This document shows, piece by piece, positions 56,310 to 59,004 of a stretch of DNA of 59,004 nucleotides (positions are counted from its first letter, which is position 1; each line of letters opens with the position of its first letter). Below the pieces are notes generated by a model. It saw only the letters and a list, made by a program, of their open reading frames with translations, had not been told where the DNA came from and searched no databases. This DNA comes from Thermoleophilia bacterium. GTDB lineage: Bacteria; Actinomycetota; Thermoleophilia; BMS3ABIN01. A program made the position numbers and the translations under genes. The stretch covers positions 1 through 59,004 of the forward strand of contig JACWAM010000118.1 in NCBI GenBank assembly GCA_014874265.1. Reading direction: 5' to 3'.

Positions 56310-57512
56310 TCACACCAGGTATGCCAGCCCGCGGCGCGTTTTCCACAGGAAGTACTTTTCCAGCATCTGTTTGCCAAGGTCAGCCACCGGGATGGGAATC
56401 ATCAGCGCAAGCTGCCGCGGCTTCAGCAGGTGGTTGGACAGGATGACCACCTCCTTGTGGCCGGCGTCCAGGACGCACAGGCCAGGAATCTTGCCCCAGG
56501 GTTTAACCTTGAGCTCGCCGGCCTTGCCGCTTACCAGGCTGACGATGTTGCTCGCTGCGATCTTGGCGCTCTTCTCGGAGGGAAAGCCGGTCTTGGGCAT
56601 GCCCATCGGCACCGGTGTCGGCAAGCCCGCCACCGCCACGGCCAGGCCGGCCGCAAAGATGTTGCCGTACTTTTTGTGACGGAAACTGACGTCGACCGGG
56701 ATGAAACCCTTTTCGTCGCCCAGATCGCCGGAGGACTTAACAAACCCGGCGCCGTTGAACGGGGGCACGATCATCGAGTATTTAAAAGGAAGGCGGCGAC
56801 CATCCTTGAGCATAACCGTGTCCCCCGTAATCGTCTCAATCTCCGAGTTGGCGACATAGTTGATGTTGAACCTCTTCATGAATGTCTTCAGCATTGCCTC
56901 GCCGCCGGCCATGCCGCCGATGCCAAAGTGACCCAGAAACGGCTCGGGGGTGATCCAGGTGATGTCAACCTTGTCGCGGATTCCTCCCTTGCGCGCCGCG
57001 TATTCCAGGTTGAAAAGGAACTCATAGCCGGCGCCAATGCAACTGGCCCCCTGGCTGGCGCCGACGACCACCGGACCTGGGTCCTGGACCAGCTTTTCCC
57101 AGCCGCGTCGCGCCTCTTCCGCATGCCCCGGCGTGCAGATGGAGTAAGTGTTTCCGTCTGGCCCCAACCCTTCGATGAGGTCAAAGCGGAGGCTGACCCC
57201 GGAAGCAACCAGCAGGTAGTCGTAAGTGATTTCGCCTTCGCGAGTGTAAATTGTGTTGCTATCCGGGTCTACCCGTGTTACCTCGTCATGAACGAACTCG
57301 ACGCTGGCTTTTTCCAGAACCGGCTTCAGGGGGACGGTTATGTCCTTGACTTCGCGCCAGCCGAACGGGACCCAGATGAGAGAGGGAATGTAAACAAAGT
57401 TGGCTGACCGTGAGATGAGCACCACATCGTGCTCCGGACCCAGCTTGCGCCGGGCCTCCAGGGCGCCGGTGATCCCGGCAAAGTTTCCTCCAATTACGGC
57501 AATTTTCGCCAT
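56310..57512 (-). CDS. Sulfide:quinone oxidoreductase-like flavoprotein
   Basis: 400 residues. The FAD motif VIGGNFAGITGA starts the protein and a second nucleotide region reads LLVASGVSLRFDLIEG. GASQGASCIGAGYEF and GLCVLDAGHKEV hold Cys residues where SQR enzymes have redox cysteines. This fits an SQR-like (type III or related) or NDH-2-like enzyme that passes electrons to quinone; the substrate is not proven. The C-terminus has a hydrophobic/basic helix (LALMIPIPVADLGKQML) suited to membrane contact. Convergent with ftsZ. Confidence 0.8.
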   Translation of the reverse strand: MAKIAVIGGNFAGITGALEARRKLGPEHDVVLISRSANFVYIPSLIWVPFGWREVKDITVPLKPVLEKASVEFVHDEVTRVDPDSNTIYTREGEITYDYLLVASGVSLRFDLIEGLGPDGNTYSICTPGHAEEARRGWEKLVQDPGPVVVGASQGASCIGAGYEFLFNLEYAARKGGIRDKVDITWITPEPFLGHFGIGGMAGGEAMLKTFMKRFNINYVANSEIETITGDTVMLKDGRRLPFKYSMIVPPFNGAGFVKSSGDLGDEKGFIPVDVSFRHKKYGNIFAAGLAVAVAGLPTPVPMGMPKTGFPSEKSAKIAASNIVSLVSGKAGELKVKPWGKIPGLCVLDAGHKEVVILSNHLLKPRQLALMIPIPVADLGKQMLEKYFLWKTRRGLAYLV

Positions 57513-57689
57513 CGTCTTTCACTCGACCGCAAGGCGAATCTCCTTTTAAAAATGTTTTCACAAAGTCCGCAGAGCCTTGACCCCTTGGTAAGAAACGCGG
57601 CCGCAAGGGCCGCGCATCAGGGAATTCAGTGCCTTGCTGTTGGGGCTGAATCTAACTGCGTGCTGTCATCATTAAGACGATTCGCAAAC

Positions 57690-57725
57690 GGGGAGGGTTC
57701 GAAAAATCGAAAACCCTAAGGGTTT
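57690..57725 (-). terminator. Probable terminator after the RAM-domain gene
   Basis: On the minus strand AAACCC-TTA-GGGTTT is followed by TCGATTTTTC. The 6-bp stem plus T-run lies about 45 bases beyond the stop of the RAM protein. Overlapping GGGTT/AACCC words allow an alternative stem. Confidence 0.45.
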
Positions 57726-57769
57726 AATGGGCCCGCGTGGAGACCCGGCCGGAGTCATTCCGAGGGGCG

Positions 57770-58006
57770 TCAGGGAAGCTCGACAACCACGCAGGTCATC
57801 GTCTGTGTCACCCCTTCAATTGACTGGATCTGGGAAACAACCTTGTTGCCCAGTTCGCTGATATCCAGACCCTCGATGTGAACGATGATGTCGTATGCTC
57901 CCGTGACCGCTTCGGCGCTCTTCACGCCGGGAATTTCCCGCATCTGGTGACGGGCGTCACCGGTCCGCCCCGGAGCGGCATTGACAAGCACGTATGCGGC
58001 TGCCAT
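57770..58006 (-). CDS. Stand-alone Lrp/AsnC ligand-binding (RAM) domain
   Basis: 78 residues of the Lrp/AsnC ligand-binding domain without the DNA-binding part. AYVLVNAAPGRTGDARHQM, VKSAEAVTGAYDIIVHIEG and the C-terminal VTQTMTCVVV fit the alpha-beta sandwich. Such small proteins bind amino acids and form rings; the regulator they affect is unknown. GGAGG lies before the ATG. Confidence 0.88.
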   Translation of the reverse strand: MAAAYVLVNAAPGRTGDARHQMREIPGVKSAEAVTGAYDIIVHIEGLDISELGNKVVSQIQSIEGVTQTMTCVVVELP

Positions 58007-58170
58007 TTTGACCCCTCCTTTCTCGAATTCATGGTTCGCCTACAGATAGCTCGGCCAAGAAAATATTTCCATAAAGTTCGGGGACGAAACTTTAGCCGCC
58101 GCAAGACCAATGACGTTAAAAAGAAAATAATGAGCAGGAGCGTGCTGCCCTTGGGTGCCGTCCCGGGTGT

Positions 58171-58671
58171 TCAGGCAGACTGGTTGAAGTCTTCGGGCGC
58201 GACGTTGTTGAGAAATTCGCGGAATTTTTCTACGACCTCATCCACAATTTCCTCCGAGTCTTCAACCTCGTGGTCAAACTCGATGGCGTTCTCTTCGATG
58301 AGCTGCTCCGAAGCAAAAATGGGGGCATTGGTTCTGACCGCCAGCGCCAGAGCATCGCTGGGGCGTGAATCGACATCGACATCGCCGCCGGCAAGCCGCA
58401 ACGTCAAAAGGGCGTAAAACGTGTTTTCCCGCAACTCGGTGACGGTTACCCTGAGAACTTCAGCATCCAGGTTGGAGATGATGGCGGTCATTAAATCGTG
58501 GGTCATCGGCCGCGGCAACTCGGTTCCCTGTAGCTTCATCAAGATGGCCGCTGCTTCTTGATGGCCGATCCAGATCGGGAGGAACTTATTGGCATCAGTT
58601 GTTTTGAGCAGAATGATCGGCTGTTTTCCGATCACATCAAAGCTGATACCGTAAAGAATCATTTCTATCAT
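58171..58671 (-). CDS. Bifunctional nuclease family (DUF151) protein
   Basis: 166 residues. The family is recognised from LPIWIGHQEAAAILMKLQG and RPMTHDLMTAII in the first half and DVDSRPSDALALAVRTNAPIF later; the C-terminus is acidic (EVEDSEEIVDEVVEKF). Some relatives have RNase/DNase activity, but the role in bacteria is unclear. It starts downstream of a TATAAT box on the minus strand. Confidence 0.9.
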   Translation of the reverse strand: MIEMILYGISFDVIGKQPIILLKTTDANKFLPIWIGHQEAAAILMKLQGTELPRPMTHDLMTAIISNLDAEVLRVTVTELRENTFYALLTLRLAGGDVDVDSRPSDALALAVRTNAPIFASEQLIEENAIEFDHEVEDSEEIVDEVVEKFREFLNNVAPEDFNQSA

Positions 58672-58691
58672 GGCGCTAACCCTAGTATTTC

Positions 58692-58697
58692 ATTATA
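58692..58697 (-). promoter_or_regulatory. -10 box for the DUF151 gene
   Basis: TATAAT on the minus strand, 21-26 bases before the ATG at 58671, so the leader would be very short. TGGCAT lies at a 17-base spacing upstream. The remainder of the gap to the tRNA (58698-58959) shows no gene. Confidence 0.5.
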
Positions 58698-58959
58698 GTG
58701 CAGAGCCCGAATCCATGCCAGACCATTATAATTAATTTCCCGTTTCTCGCATTAATGAAGCCAAGAATCTGTCTCAGCGAGCATATTCTGCTGGAACACG
58801 ATTGGAGGAGGGGCCAAGGGCAAGTTGTTGCAAGTTTATTTGCCAGCGTCCGCCGGCAGTATGCTAAACTACAGACTGCCGTAGTGCGCCTGCGCTTTTA
58901 AGCGAATGGATTTACGCTGCGGTATTTGTGTCCGGCATTCAGCACCCAGCGAACGTTTA

Positions 58960-59004
58960 GGGCGTATAGCTCAGTTGGTTAGAGCGCATCTCTGATAAGG
59001 ATGA
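58960..59004 (+). tRNA. tRNA-Ile(GAT), 5' part
   Basis: GGGCGTATAGCTCAGTTGGT is the acceptor and D arm; CTGATAA carries the GAT anticodon in the expected place. The window ends in the anticodon stem, so the 3' half is missing. Isoleucine tRNA of this type often sits near tRNA-Ala or an rRNA operon. Confidence 0.95.

Overview
This window is the replication-origin neighbourhood of a bacterial chromosome with fairly GC-rich DNA. The block gyrA, gyrB, dciA (DUF721), recF, dnaN, dnaA lies on the minus strand and ends at an intergenic region with DnaA boxes (oriC, about 53.9-54.4 kb). Across oriC, parA and ftsZ are read on the plus strand. The taxon is not fixed by what can be read. A selenocysteine-using (SelD has an in-frame UGA), probably anaerobic, hydrogenase-related-complex-bearing bacterium with GyrA Ala at the Ser83 position and FabK-type enoyl reductase would fit a deep-branching Actinomycetota or similar anaerobic lineage, but this is inference.

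Layout. 0-9.4 kb: the end of an insertion element, a CsoR/CstR-family sensor with a perfect operator, DUF1848, pyrE, archaemetzincin, a radical-SAM DNA-repair-type protein, an unrecognised coiled-coil membrane protein with a mini-ferritin, a PAPS-reductase-like protein and a COG3044 ABC-class ATPase. 9.7-12.6 kb: fxsA, a membrane-anchored spermidine-synthase-like protein, then a fluoride riboswitch driving crcB/fluC and a DUF190 gene. 12.6-22.5 kb: a second fluoride riboswitch directly in front of a bacterial dynamin-like GTPase, followed without an evident terminator by a six-gene energy-converting-hydrogenase-like complex plus a small membrane protein. The catalytic subunit has lost all four Ni-binding cysteines, so this is a hydrogenase-related (Ehr-type) complex rather than a hydrogenase.

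22.7-36.9 kb: phosphoesterase, MFS transporter, DUF6504-like protein, galT-family uridylyltransferase, class II aldolase-like protein, Sec-containing selD, a 1285-residue hybrid histidine kinase, proA, DhnA-type aldolase, amidohydrolase, larB and an RsbRD-like protein. 37-44.3 kb: a compact minus-strand fatty-acid operon fabZ-fabH-fabK-fabD-fabG-fabF-accD-accA without acpP. 44.5-56.2 kb: origin block. 56.3-59 kb: an SQR-like flavoprotein, a stand-alone Lrp RAM domain, a DUF151 nuclease-family protein and the 5' part of tRNA-Ile(GAT).

Three roughly 140-bp palindromic miniature elements (7.36, 22.49 and 34.54 kb) share terminal repeats with the insertion element cut by the left window edge, and two of them show clear 8-bp target duplications. 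The most striking system is the fluoride-riboswitch / dynamin-like GTPase / Ehr cluster. The second is the overlapping parA-ftsZ pair at oriC.
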